Translations under genes and position numbers: made by a program
Assembly (NCBI GenBank): GCA_026075535.2
Contig: AP026550.1
Location: 1,488,001-1,552,000, forward strand
DNA length: 64,000 bases
From: Tricholoma matsutake
Taxonomy: Eukaryota; Basidiomycota; Agaricomycetes; Agaricales; Tricholomataceae
Direction: 5' to 3'
Part shown: positions 44,116-54,815 of the stretch, one piece after another
Position numbering within the stretch: position 1 is the first letter of the stretch
Layout of the letters: the number at the start of each line of letters is the position of its first letter
The notes under the pieces: model-generated
Seen by the model: the letters and a program-made list of their open reading frames with translations, nothing else
Told to the model about the DNA's origin: nothing
Database searches by the model: none

Positions 44116-45855
44116 TCACCCAATTTCGAGCCCTCCCAATACCTCCTCGATTGCTTCTAACCATGCTTTCCCGAGTTTATCGAAATCTTCGATCTAAACA
44201 ATGATCAGCCTTCCAAACAAGCTAAGAAACAAAGTGACAGAGCACAAACCTCAGTGAAGACTTGCGCACTGCATCGGGTCCACCAAACCCCATTATGTTG
44301 GAAGAACGCGGAATAGGCCTTGCGCTTGATGAGCATCTCTTCATTCAATTTTCGGTCCAAATTGTTACTGAATTGGGTAGTGTCAGGAATCGGCAGTTGC
44401 ACATTTACCTGCCAACAGAGCAAATCATAAGCCGATGCATCGAAAGGAGGTAACACCAAATGAACCATGTTGAGAGTCAACTCTCCATCCGGATCCATTA
44501 CACGGGTGCCGAAAATCTCCGCAAGTCGTTTACCGCCTCGGATTGCTAGATCGTGGCAATAAGCATTGATCTTCTCTTCGCCACCAAGCCACTCTCTGAA
44601 TCGAAGCGCTGTCTGACGTGTCAGTCGACCAACGGCATATCAAATACGAACAAGAGATGATACCTGAGGGGACAGTAAGATACGGAGAGAAATCAATGGT
44701 TCCAACCCCTGCCAACAAACCTAGTCAGAACAATCCAAATCAAACTATGCACTCGTACATTCATGCTGAACAATAAAGTTCAGGTCATCCTTGCCAGGGT
44801 CGTGCGACGAGATATATTTGTAGGACGTTGGGAGGGACGATTTCATAATATGAAGGTGACTGTGCCAAGTACAGGACAAGATCAGCAAAGAAACAAGTTC
44901 ACTGATTGAAACAAAATTCTGACCGCTTGGGAACATATAAAATGGAACAAGTACGTCGCGCGTAGAGCCATTTATGACAGTTCTAACACCATCATCAGTA
45001 TTATTTCCTCCGAGAACAAGGTCTAAATCTTACAGAGACCCAGAAGTCTGGCTTGGCTTCGCTCAGATTGATGTTCAACTCTTGCCCAACAGAATGAGCT
45101 GCGTCAATGATGCTCCACACGCGATATTGTTTGCAAATCGCAACCATCTCTTTCCAAGGTAAAGGAACACCAGGATTGGATATGATGGCGTCGATAATAA
45201 CAATGATCTTTTTCTTGTTCTTCTTCCGAAGCTTACGAATGTGCTTCTCGAAATCAGCGAGGATTTGCGCATGAGTGCATGGAAAGAGAAGAGTGATTAT
45301 GGACCTTGCTGGGCGTGGATGTACATCGGACATATATTGCGCGCTTTTATCCATTGACTTGTAAGTGGTGTTGACTTGATACGAATCAATTAGCATGGAC
45401 TCAGACGGGGTGATCATGCGCGAAGATACTTACAAGTCACTATGACATCCTCTTTGTTCCAATCGAAGTTCCTCAAGACGGTGTTGATGGCTGTAGCGGC
45501 GTTGGTAACGAGGACACACTCGTCGGTCTCTGCACCGATCATTTTTGCGAGCTGTTCGCGAACCGTGCGGAGACGAGGCAGATACGTGATGCGATGGAAT
45601 AAATCCGGATTTGACTCGAACTCTACGCTCATCTTGTGTACGTCGATCAAAACTGGTAAAGGGGTAGCGCCGAAAGATCCTACAGAAGTCAATCTTGAAC
45701 GATGCTTCGGAATGGCAAAACAAAAAGATAGGCGTACCATGATTCAAGTTCACAAACTCTGGATCTATGGCGAAGTATTGTAGCATCTGATGCCCAAAAG
45801 GAGGCGGATCCTGCTTGTAAACCTCATCAAGGTCTAACCTGGCTACCTTGTTCAT
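44116..45855 (-). CDS. PLP-dependent class V aminotransferase-fold protein, paralog 2
   Basis: Eight exons in transcript order: 45855-45738, 45679-45434, 45374-45034, 44982-44924, 44859-44759, 44708-44664, 44608-44250 and 44193-44116. They give 448 residues. Exons 1-7 have exactly the same lengths as in the paralog at 16936-18690, so one is a duplicate of the other. Motifs: NLNHGSFGATPLPVL, VTNAATAINTVLRNFDW, SNPGVPLPWKEM, IIDAAHSVGQ, NCHKWLYARR with the PLP lysine at residue 239, and GTIDFSPYLTV. This copy should be catalytically competent. The closest described families are isopenicillin-N epimerase-like and hercynylcysteine sulfoxide lyase proteins; the substrate is not known. Upstream GCAAGCAAGCTGTCAG words (45960-46060) mirror those upstream of paralog 1. 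Confidence 0.9.
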
Positions 45856-46959
45856 CTGAAAATCCTGGAGGTTGGTTGATGCGGCTGTAATCGCTTTACA
45901 AGTCAGGTATTTAAGGCTGGCGTCCCGTCACGTTTACAAGTCATTCCGATGCCTTAGCAGCAAGCAAGCTGTCAGCCAGCTAGCAAACAAGTCTGACAAA
46001 AAAGCCAGCCGACATGCGAGCTGTCAAGCATCCGGCAAGCAAGCTGTCAAGCATCCTGCGATCACAAGAAATACCAAAGTTGAACATTGAACATTCGCTC
46101 TAGGGCAAAACGGAGATTCGAGTGCCGAAGTCAGACTCTTCACCCCGTCCTGGACGATGATGACATGTACTCCCTATGTGCCATCTTGCTCACCTTCACT
46201 GGGAGCGTCGTATTCGCGTTCAGTACCATGCGCGTCCGATTCTGTACTCGTTCACGATGATCAGTTTATTCTTCCCAGGAGGGAACCTCCAGTCCGGTGG
46301 TTTTCATTAGGCTAGACGCGTCTCGGAGATCACTGATAGAAACCCAAGGCGGATATACTGGCTTTTTCGGCTGGGCGCCCCCTGGCAGACGCGTCTCGGA
46401 GATAAGGTTTCCATCACTGATAGACTTGTCCAATCGGGCCATGGCTAAAGCCTGGCATGAACGAGTCCTCCATTTTAGAGTAATGAGTGATACAAACAGA
46501 AAAATTCAGTCAGTCGGTGTGGAACATATTCCAGTATTTCTATAAGAAGTTATTATTATAATTGTTATTGTGTTTGGTCAGGCACTCAGCCAGACCAGTG
46601 TTGTTACTGACCTGGGTTTTTACCATTTGGGTCAGTGAGGGTCAATCCAAGATTGAAATGACTGTCTCTGACCTAGTGTCAGGAAAATCCTAAACGGTAA
46701 AATTTACATCAATGAACCAAATGGTACGAAATGTTGCAAATGAACCAAAAAAGTAGTTTATTTTGATCACAATAGGTTCATTCGTCATTTTTGTATTCTT
46801 CTGTAATTATGTAAATGTAACTTGCAAAAATTAACAAAATGTTGAGATCTGCACCGTGAATGGCGCGTTTGCGCCCCTTTGATGCGGTGTGCTAATTATA
46901 GAACATTGTATGATGCGAAGTTTCCCCTTGTTATTTCTCCCTTTCTAACTATCCCTTTA
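45856..46959. other. Intergenic, no gene seen
   Basis: The proximal 200 bp hold the GCTTGC/GCAAGC words shared with paralog 1. A CAGACGCGTCTCGGAGAT word near 46312 recurs near 46387. No convincing coding frame. Confidence 0.4.
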
Positions 46960-47180
46960 TCTTATTCTCATTGTCAGTCACTTAGTATATATATCCACAT
47001 ATACTTACCGAACACCTCAGTCTGTTATACACTGACTGAGGTGAGTAGACTATATTGCTCGATCCATATACTCGATCACTTACTGTAGTACTATTTATAG
47101 TTTACGCGTGTATCGCTTAGGTACAGTAGTGATCAATTTAGTCTGTTATACACTGACTGAGTTTACGCATGTATCACTTA
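46960..47180 (-). repeat. LTR-like dispersed repeat, reverse copy
   Basis: It contains CACCTCAGTC/GACTGAGGTG arms around TGTTATACACT (47011-47042) and TTTAGTCTGTTATACACTGACTG at about 47138. Reversed, it lines up with 20100-20330. It is probably an old solo LTR. Confidence 0.4.
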
Positions 47181-49700
47181 GGTTGAATCTCTATACAAAA
47201 TATTCGGTATGAATGTCTCTCCATAAAGTCATTGACAAAGAAAGTGTTACAAAGGTCCAGGACATTGCTACTGGTCCAGTCCTGTGGTGCAGACAGGCTG
47301 AATCTGGGAAGAAGATGACTGCTGTGGCATATGTTCATGAGTGGGATATCACTGCAGATAGGACCACCATTTCGGTCTCGAAGAGATCTTGTACAGGAGA
47401 TGATACTTTGACTTTGGACTTTTTGTCCTTTCAAGACTTTTACTTTTGGACTTTTGACTGTCGGGACCTCAGCTTTGGACTAAGGGGGTGGTGGGACAGG
47501 AATTTTTCATATGATGTCAGTTTTTTTTTTCATGGCTTGCCAAGACCCTCCCCCCTCTTACCATATATGGTATGTTCTCATCACGTGCACATGTTATTCT
47601 CTGAATTATTGATCAAAAATATTACCTAACAGTAATCTTTGAGTTCCACAAACTTGATGTCGACCACTACCCATAGTATGTTCTCTTAGCAATGGACAAT
47701 GGGATGCGACGGGGATGCGACAACAAATGGGATGTGACAGGGACACCAAACCACAGCAGACAATAATGAACGATACACAGTGACAGGGACAGGGAATGAC
47801 TTGAACGAACAATGAACAATGAACAACAGGATGCGACAGGGATGGCAGACAACACCAGACGACAATGAACAGCAGGACCGACAGGGAAGGGCAACAACAA
47901 CAAATAACCTGGACCCCACCCAGGGACTGGGACAACAATGAACAATGGGATGATGCAGGGGTGGGAGATGGCAATGGACAAGATGCAAGCCTTGGGAGAC
48001 CTGAGCACCAGGTGTGTCCCATATCCCTACCTCTGCCTGCCCTGACTCACACCCTGATGAACCACAAACCAAGGACACTCCTCAGTGAAAGGACCTTCTG
48101 ACAACATCCTCCATGACCTCCCACCTTTCACCCCCTGCACAAGGGGGACACTGCTGGTTGAACAGATCCATGGTGCCCTTTGCACAAGGGGGAGGTTTGG
48201 GATTCCCATCCCACCACCCCCTTGTTCAAGACTCTTACTTTTTGCATTCACACCTTCATCAGCAAACTCAGATCTTTCCCACAGCAAACCATACTTAGCA
48301 AATAGCAATGACAAGTTGTCAAGCAGTATTTACCCCTTTAGTATTTTCTAGGGACCAGAAAAAATTGTCACAATCCACCAAGTCTGACAGACCTGTTGTT
48401 TCAACATCAACCTCTCATGGTTATGATTCTGCAGAAATCACTGATCCCAGGAAAGACTGGTTAGTATAATTGTTTACTTCAAGTGATTTTGGCCCACCCT
48501 CAACACATCACATGACAAATGTTGAAATTTGTGATGTGTCAACAACCGGACGATGCTGCTCCTTCCCTCCCACCTCTACCTCTACCTCTACCTCTACCAC
48601 CATCACCACTCTGTCAACCACCATTACTCCCACACCTGCTCCCACACCAGCAAGAGCCACCACTTGCCCCAAACAACCCATTTGGATGCTATGCGAGCCC
48701 AAACAACAACTGGGCAAGTTTTTTTTGTTCATTTTGTGTATATGAACTATTTTTTTAGAGGTTCTGAATGGTAATGAGTGGCACCAACACAAGATAGGCC
48801 ATGCCCACCCCCAACCATGCTATTCCCCTCCCCATCAAATGGGATGTGAGGCTCTCAACAATGGATAGGAGATGGCAGAGAGGTGCTGGGAGACCTGTGG
48901 AGTGGGATACCCACCAGGTAAACACCTACAAATCCCCTAGCTGTGCCATGTCACTAACTCCCCAAAGCAGGAAATAACACCAACACAATGTGAAGATGTC
49001 CCAAACCAACAATGCACATGCCCCATGCCTATGAGCCACTGCTCGTAGGGTGGAGGGCAAGTGCGAGCTGTGACACTCCCACACAAGGACTGGTACTGGC
49101 TGCAAATGAGCCATTTTGGATGCAACATGGCCCAAACGATGGCTGACTGTAGGTAAGTTTTTTTCTTTCATTTTTGAAGGTCTGGACTGCTACTAACAAG
49201 GGCACTGCTGCGATACAACCAACACCCAACCACCAGGGTGCAAACCAGGGCTGGTGATGGCTGCAAAACCAAGGACTGCATTAGCAATAGATGGGGATGG
49301 CAGCATCACTCACACCAGGTAAGAACCAACCATCATCCATCTACCAACTCCATTGATGGCCCTAGCCTCTCTGGGAACCCAGCACCCAGCACCACCATGA
49401 TGGGATGCCACCAACACCAGGGGAGATCAGTTTGACAGGAACCAGGGCATGAAGATGGAGTCATGGGCCACAGGGACATGAACAATGAGCTTCTGGAAGT
49501 CTGTTCCTGGTTGTCAGGGGATGGACTACACTAAATGGAGAAGGGAGGGAGGAATCAGGAGGTTACTCACTATCTGACCACATGAAGGGGAATGATAGGA
49601 CAACAATGTGATATTAAGGATGAATCTCTCTAGAGAAGGAGGGGGGGAGAATTTGGGGAAAAGGAAGAAGGAACAGAGAAAAGGTGAGAGGCTATTTAAA
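47181..49700. repeat. Low-complexity repeat block, no gene
   Basis: GACAATGAACAACAGGATGCGACAGGG-like units (47690-47960) are the reverse of the units in 4800-5110. A short CCTCTA microsatellite lies at 48578-48599. The segment 48840-49170 matches 14600-15050. Several long frames are compositional. 47213-47629 is open but unrecognised. Confidence 0.5.
49028..49049. repeat. Tetraloop hairpin motif
   Basis: CCTATGAGC, loop CACT, GCTCGTAGG; one mismatch in 9, followed by GTGG as in the copies 34 kb away. Confidence 0.6.
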
Positions 49701-50400
49701 TACTAATGGAGATGGCCAAGCATAAACAATACTGCCATTGTTATTTTATTATCACTTCTTCACAGATATTTCTGTAAAATGACTCAAATGTTCACTTTTG
49801 CTCCATTTAATTTGAGACATGTGAAACAAGTATCTCCCAAGGATCCTGTGAGGGCAACAACCACTATCTGCTAGCTAAGACTGTGCAGGTTCTCTCTACA
49901 AGAAGGGGGTGGGATGTGCATGTGTGATGGAGAAATTGATGGTTTTGATGCAAGGGGTTATTAATAGAATAGTTGGTTGAGAAAGGTGTTTTGCACCACA
50001 AGTATAGGTGAAATACCTAAGAGAACACAACTGCAGTCCCCTAGGTGTGTATTCAAGGTTTATATATTACATTATATATATTGTACATTGTTGCTAACAA
50101 TGTGCACATTCATATTGATGCATGCAAAATAAAATTCTCATGCTAGCAATGTGTATGGAACGGGTCACCTAGTGGCTGCTACTTTTGTATAGCCACCAAT
50201 CTGACTGGCCAATTTTTTTTTAAAGTATGACTGAAAATGAGCATGAGAAGACTATATAAGAACATTACAAGATTCAATTATGTAGATTTTGTAGCCAAAA
50301 AATGGTCAGGAGTACAGGCTGGTGGCGTTGACTAGTAATCAGGGGCTGCAGCAACATTGAAAATTTGAACACAACAAATCTATGGCCCAACCAAAGAAAC

Positions 50401-51194
50401 TAGTGCTTAAAAGTCCAGTCCAATGGACTGAAAAAAGACTGGGAACCAAACTGGACCTTAACCGATGTAACTGGACTTTTGGTCCTGGTTCAACCACTTC
50501 CTGAAGCAGTCCAGTCCTCGGTTTTTATTCTTGTCAACACTTACTAGGACTGTCAAGGACTGGTTTAGACCAGTTCTCGACTAGACTTATGGTCCCTAAG
50601 TTAGAATGTAACAAATATATAACTATATACAACAGTATAACTATGTACATATCTAGTAATTAAAAAGATGGGGCATACCCAAATGAAAAGAGCAAAAAGT
50701 GAGGTGTTTAAATAGCAAAACTGGTTAACACTGGTTTTGAACCAAACCATCAGTCTACCTGATCACGAGAACAAAACCCACAAGTCAGGTCACCATGAAG
50801 TGTGGGGTCCTTTCCCATGATGATATATCCCATGCCTCAGGGCACCATGAGGTGCAGGTTTCTTATTTCTGTAATAATTTTGTATCTTTTCAACAAATTA
50901 TCACAGAAATGAGAAACCCGCACCTCATGGTGACTCATGGGTTTTTCCTGCAATCAGGTAGTCAGTTTTCAACAAATTATTACAGAAATGAGAAATCCAC
51001 ACCTTGTGTACTAATTACTCTATAGTACAGTTATTGTTATAACCAGTCTGGTTCATGCCCCACTGGCTACATGAACTGATTATATGCAGTTTGGTTCAGT
51101 TTTGGCAAGATTTGGAGAAACTATGGACCAGTTGCAGTTTTGGTTCTTCAGATTTTGGGCTAAAAACTGAACTGAACCGGACCTTAAAGCACTA
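50401..51194. mobile_element. hAT-like non-autonomous segment, no target duplication seen
   Basis: The left end is TAGTGCTTAAAAGTCCAGTCC-like and the right end GGACCTTAAAGCACTA, inverted. The flanking octamers AAAGAAAC and GCAACCAC differ, so deletion or recombination followed insertion. GAGAAACCCGCACCTCATGG-like direct and inverted words repeat inside (50795-51005). Confidence 0.6.
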
Positions 51195-51199
51195 GCAAC

Positions 51200-51605
51200 C
51201 ACTTGTTGTGCAACACATATACTTGATTTACAGCTCAACTTCAAGGAACAATGCTCCTTGGTACAAGAGGTCATTGCACAGGCTGGTCATCTTTGCATCT
51301 TCCTTCCTAAATTTCATAGTGAACTCAACTTCATTGAGTTTTTCTGGGGAGCAGTGAAGAAATATCTATGAGATCACTGTGACTACACATTTAACATGCT
51401 ACAGGCAAATATGCTGATCACGCTCGCATCTGTGGAGCTCAGCACAATACTCAAGTGGGAACATCAGATGGTTCAGTGGATGGAGGCCTACAAATCCAGT
51501 CTTGGAGCTAAGGATGCTCAAGTTTGAGTCAAAGTGTCCAGCTCAAAGATGTACAAGTCTCATCGTCATGTTCCAGAGACTCTTGCATGGCAATTTGATG
51601 CTTAG
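51200..51605 (+). pseudogene. Tc1/mariner-like transposase, C-terminal half
   Basis: A single frame reads CSLVQEVIAQAGHLCIFLP, KFHSELNFIEFFWGAVKKYL (catalytic Glu of the DDE triad in ELNFIE), DHCDYTFNMLQANML and MEAYKSSLGAKDAQV, ending at a TAG. TGA stops at 51369-51371 and 51525-51527 stand where Arg codons fit (KKYL-R-DHCDY and AQV-R-VK). The deleted copy at 24567-25249 has the opposite, N-terminal part. Confidence 0.75.
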
Positions 51606-52047
51606 TAATACATAGGTACCATCCAAATATGGTAATCTGCCAATTCTGTTGTGGTCAAAAAAATAACTCAGTCAATTTTGAGTTTTGTGACTATTGCTCT
51701 AGCCAATCTTATCCTAACCACAAATGGAGCATTTTGGCTAAACAAATAAGAAAAAGGGTGAGAATTATAGGCTGAGTTTCCACTATACAAAAGTAGCGGC
51801 CACTAGGTGACCCACTCCATAGCATAATTCAGCATAATTTAGTATAACTTGATATAATAAAATAAAAATGAAAATTTATTAAGTAATGGGGCTGTTTCCC
51901 CCCTCTTATGCCTTGACTTCCAGGCTAGAAAATATTGTATCTGTCCCCTCCATGAAATTTTGGTAAGGCTGGAATTTCATCCCCTCATACACCATTCTCG
52001 CAATGCGACATGGAGCATTTAAAGAATTGGGTAATTGTGTTATGTGC

Positions 52048-52664
52048 TCACTTACAATTCTCTTTGGGTTCCCATGAATTGTTTTTGTCAGTATAGTTCT
52101 TCCACTTTATTAAGAACTCCAATTTATTTTGTCAAAGACATGAGTCTAGAATTTCTTCGACTACATATTCTGGAGCACCTTCTACTATTATTGGAGCTTG
52201 TGGAGTGGTTTGTTGGCCAGGAATAGTGGGTGGGCAGTAGGGGCATAGGCAAGAAATGTTAATCTCAGGATCAATCTTGAATGATTGAGGTAATTTTAGC
52301 ACTACTGCATTAGGTGAAATTACTTTGGAGATCACATATGGGCCAACTTGTTGCTCTGTGAGTTTCCTAGAAGGTCATGGAATATTAAGGTCCTTGGTAC
52401 TTAGCCATACCAAGTCACCAACATTGTACTCTGGAGCAGGAGCTCAAGTACAATCTGTGTGTCACATCATATCATCATGTGCTTTCATCAATGCTGCCTC
52501 CACCTCTTCCTGTACCTTTTGCATCTTAGATACAAAGTCTTCTACTGATTGTACCTTAATTTCCCTTCAGGGTTCTATTCCCATGTGGGGATGATACCCA
52601 TAATTAGCAAGGACTAGTGCCTCTTCTTCCATGGTTGCATTCCAGCGAAACCTGTGAGCAATGT
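52048..52664 (-). pseudogene. Ty3/gypsy chromovirus, integrase C-terminus and chromodomain
   Basis: On the minus strand: VEDFVSKMQKVQEEVEAAL, YNVGDLVWLSTKDLNIP, QVGPYVISKVISPNAVVLKLP, INISCLCPYCPP, then the chromodomain EYVVEEILDSCL and LEFLIKWKNYTDKNNSWEP, ending at a TGA. Gypsy elements with this tail are chromoviruses, whose chromodomain directs integration to heterochromatin. Several in-frame TGA and Cys codons replace Arg codons that the family has (for example the ISRLRPYRPP-like segment reads with Cys). The 5' part is cut by the MITE at 52665. Confidence 0.8.
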
Positions 52665-53109
52665 TAGTGTTTGAATGTCCAGTCCATGGTTATATAACAG
52701 TCTTTTGGAATTTTGAGATGTAATCTGCTTGTTAAAGCCATACAACTTATCCTGGCATTTCAGGACTTTTTTGAATGCAATGTCAAGATAGGACCAAAAA
52801 GGTTTTGTCATTATGCCTCAATGGTTTTTACCAAATTAAACATATTAAACACAAAACAATTTTTCCAGTTCATACACTTTTTTCAAAACCTTGGAAAATG
52901 TATAGACTGGAAAATTTGTTTTATGTTTAATATGTTTAATTCTGTAAAAACCACTGAGGCATAAGGACAAAACCTTTTCAATCATATATTGACATTGTGT
53001 ACAAAAAGTCCTGAAATGCCAAGATAAGTTGTAAGGCTTTGACAAGCAGATTACATCTCAAAATTCCAAAAGACTGTTACATAACCATGGACTGGACCTT
53101 CAAACACTA
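52665..53109. mobile_element. Foldback MITE, 445 bp, arms of about 215 bp
   Basis: The left half (52665 to about 52880) is nearly the exact reverse complement of the right half (about 52895-53109). The ends are TAGTGTTTGAATGTCCAGTCC and its complement, the hAT-like terminus. Flanks GTGAGCAA(TGT) and GTGAGCAT look like a damaged 8-bp target duplication. The transcript would form a long hairpin. No protein is encoded. Confidence 0.85.
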
Positions 53110-53680
53110 GTGAGCATGTTTTTGGTGAAGCACAACAGGTTGTCAAGGACTTTACTCTCCTTGATTTCACCTACATGATCCCAAAATTGCAGATTTGACT
53201 TCATCAGGCCATTCTCCATGCACTTGCCTCAGATCCTAAAGCACATGCCAGTGGCTATTGTCACACATATTTTGACCACACCAACATTGACCTTCAAGCT
53301 CTTGCATCATACCCATCTGATGATGAAGTCACTAAAGCTGCATGAGAGGCTGCACAAGAACCAGATAGTCTCATTGCATTGCTAGGTATTGTTCCAGGCC
53401 AATTACACCATCTCCAAGGTGCTACTGAAGTGTCTTCCAACCATCCTTTCATTACTTGCAGGCCTGCAAGATGAGAAAGCTGAGGATGATGATGTGCAAT
53501 CAATTACTGACACAGAAATGGATACTGAAAGCATTTCAGAAGTGCAGGAGCTCCAAAATCTTATTGATGGTGAAGAGGATATCAATGTTCCATGGACAAG
53601 GGAGCAAGATGAGAAGATGCTAAACCTAACATGTGCAGCATTTGCCATTACCACTGATGAAATGATGAATGTGTAAGTTT
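53110..53680 (+). pseudogene. Transposon-associated protein fragment
   Basis: One frame reads EHVFGEAQQVVKDFTLLDF, YMIPKLQI, SGYCHTYFDHTNIDLQALA and EEPDSLIALLGIVPGQLHHLQ-like sequence, then an acidic tail (DEKAEDDDVQSITDTEMD) and WTREQDEKMLNLTCAAFAI. TGA stops after KLQI and after TKAA are where Arg fits. I know such sequences from agaricomycete repeats but cannot name the family. A solitary hAT-like right end closes at 53792. Confidence 0.45.
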
Positions 53681-54122
53681 TATGTGTTATTTAATATCAT
53701 TGTGCTCAAAGCTCAGTATGTTATATTTCAGTCAAGAGTTGGCCCAGTTAGATGATGAACTTTGGTCCATAGGACCAGACCTTAAAACACTATGAACACA
53801 GCCTAACTGATCTTTGCCGCACAAAGACCACCCATACATTGTGACCTGAAACCCAAGCTCAAGTGTATGGCAATAAAGTATGACCTTGATACTCTCTGTT
53901 GTAAATATCAGGGAACTTGTAACTGTTAAGACCATGTGTAGTCTGAACATTAGGTCATTCTGTGGACAACCGCTGGCAGTGGAACTTCCCAGGCTTCAGG
54001 CTTAATGCAGAATATACTGATGAGTCAAATGCATGTCCTGGTGCCAATGTTGCAGTTGTCATGACCAAAGTTACATGATTAGATAGCCTTTTAGGAAGGA
54101 TTGCAGCCTAGTGATATGGTAG

Positions 54123-54815
54123 TCAAAAATCTATGCTCCAGGGAACCAGGACATGAGCTTCATCAATACTGTAGACCACAAGATTCTTCTGAAAGGTCTC
54201 ATTGTGCACCACTGCATCGAGCTCTTTGGATGCAAGCCTCTCTGCAGAAAGAAGTACCACAGACCATTGGCAAAGGCAAATCTCTTTGAATAGATTGCGC
54301 CCTTCACAGGAAGCTGCACTCAAGCTTTCGGCACTTAGAGACACAGCTTTGAGGCCTACTGCTTCAATTTCTGGTACCTGGTATGCCCGTAAAAATAAAA
54401 CCTGTGTTATCCTGGTTAAAAAAAACTTACATGATTATTTCCAAGCTCTATAAGTTACAATTAATGCAATTGGGTGGGAGGGTGGTTGGGGTATTCCAGC
54501 AACTGGGTTCTGGAGGAGATGTTCCATAACCAGCAGTGGAGCATAGAAGGCAGCAGTTTTGCCAGAGCCAGTGGATGCAATAAGTACAATCTTGTCCAAT
54601 GTGTGAGCCCAAGATTCAAGCTGGTATGAGCGGGGGCCATTGGTCCATTGTGAGATGTGCTGCTCAATAATGTGTGTGCACCCTTCCATAGATCGCCAGG
54701 AGTGCGGCTCGGGCTCGGGATGCATGCTTGTGTTTCCCTTTCGGCAAGTTTTCGGACTAGGTTTGTAACATGAATTAATGACAAAGCACATGATGGCTGC
54801 CCGGCACCTCGGCAA
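54123..54815 (-). pseudogene. RecQ-like DEAH helicase, N-terminal fragment
   Basis: The minus strand has a Q-type motif RSYQLESWAHTLD, Walker A ASTGSGKTAAFYAPLL and HPIALIVT (54815-54435), then after a 1-base frameshift and a short intron, LKAVSLSAESL-like sequence, SVVLLSAERLASKELDAVV and the DEAH box YSIDEAHVLVPWSIDF (54344-54123). The gene stops before motif III. Such RecQ-type fragments are dispersed in agaricomycete genomes, probably carried by transposons. Confidence 0.7.

Larger units (their letters stand above)
50154..51821 (+). mobile_element. Tc1/mariner-like element with TA duplication and nested hAT-like insert
   Basis: The terminal inverted repeats are about 38 bp (left TATGGAACGGGTCACC..., right the near-exact complement ending ...GGTGACCCACTCCATA) at 50156 and 51819, with TA duplicated at 50154-50155 and 51820-51821. 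The flanks join to match the unbroken repeat at 25258-25390. The element is 1664 bp. It contains the C-terminal part of a DDE transposase (51200-51605). The N-terminal part is replaced by a hAT-like insert at 50401-51194. Confidence 0.82.

Noticed and set aside
47213..47629. 138-codon plus-strand open frame
   Set aside because: No family motif and located in a repeat-rich block; not enough to call a gene.
48560..48680. Possible regularly spaced repeat array
   Set aside because: It is a short CCTCTA microsatellite plus CCACCA-rich sequence with no spacers, and CRISPR arrays are not expected in a fungal nuclear genome.
50401..51194. Target duplication for the hAT-like insert in the Tc1-like element
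   Set aside because: Flanking octamers AAAGAAAC and GCAACCAC do not match, so no duplication is claimed.
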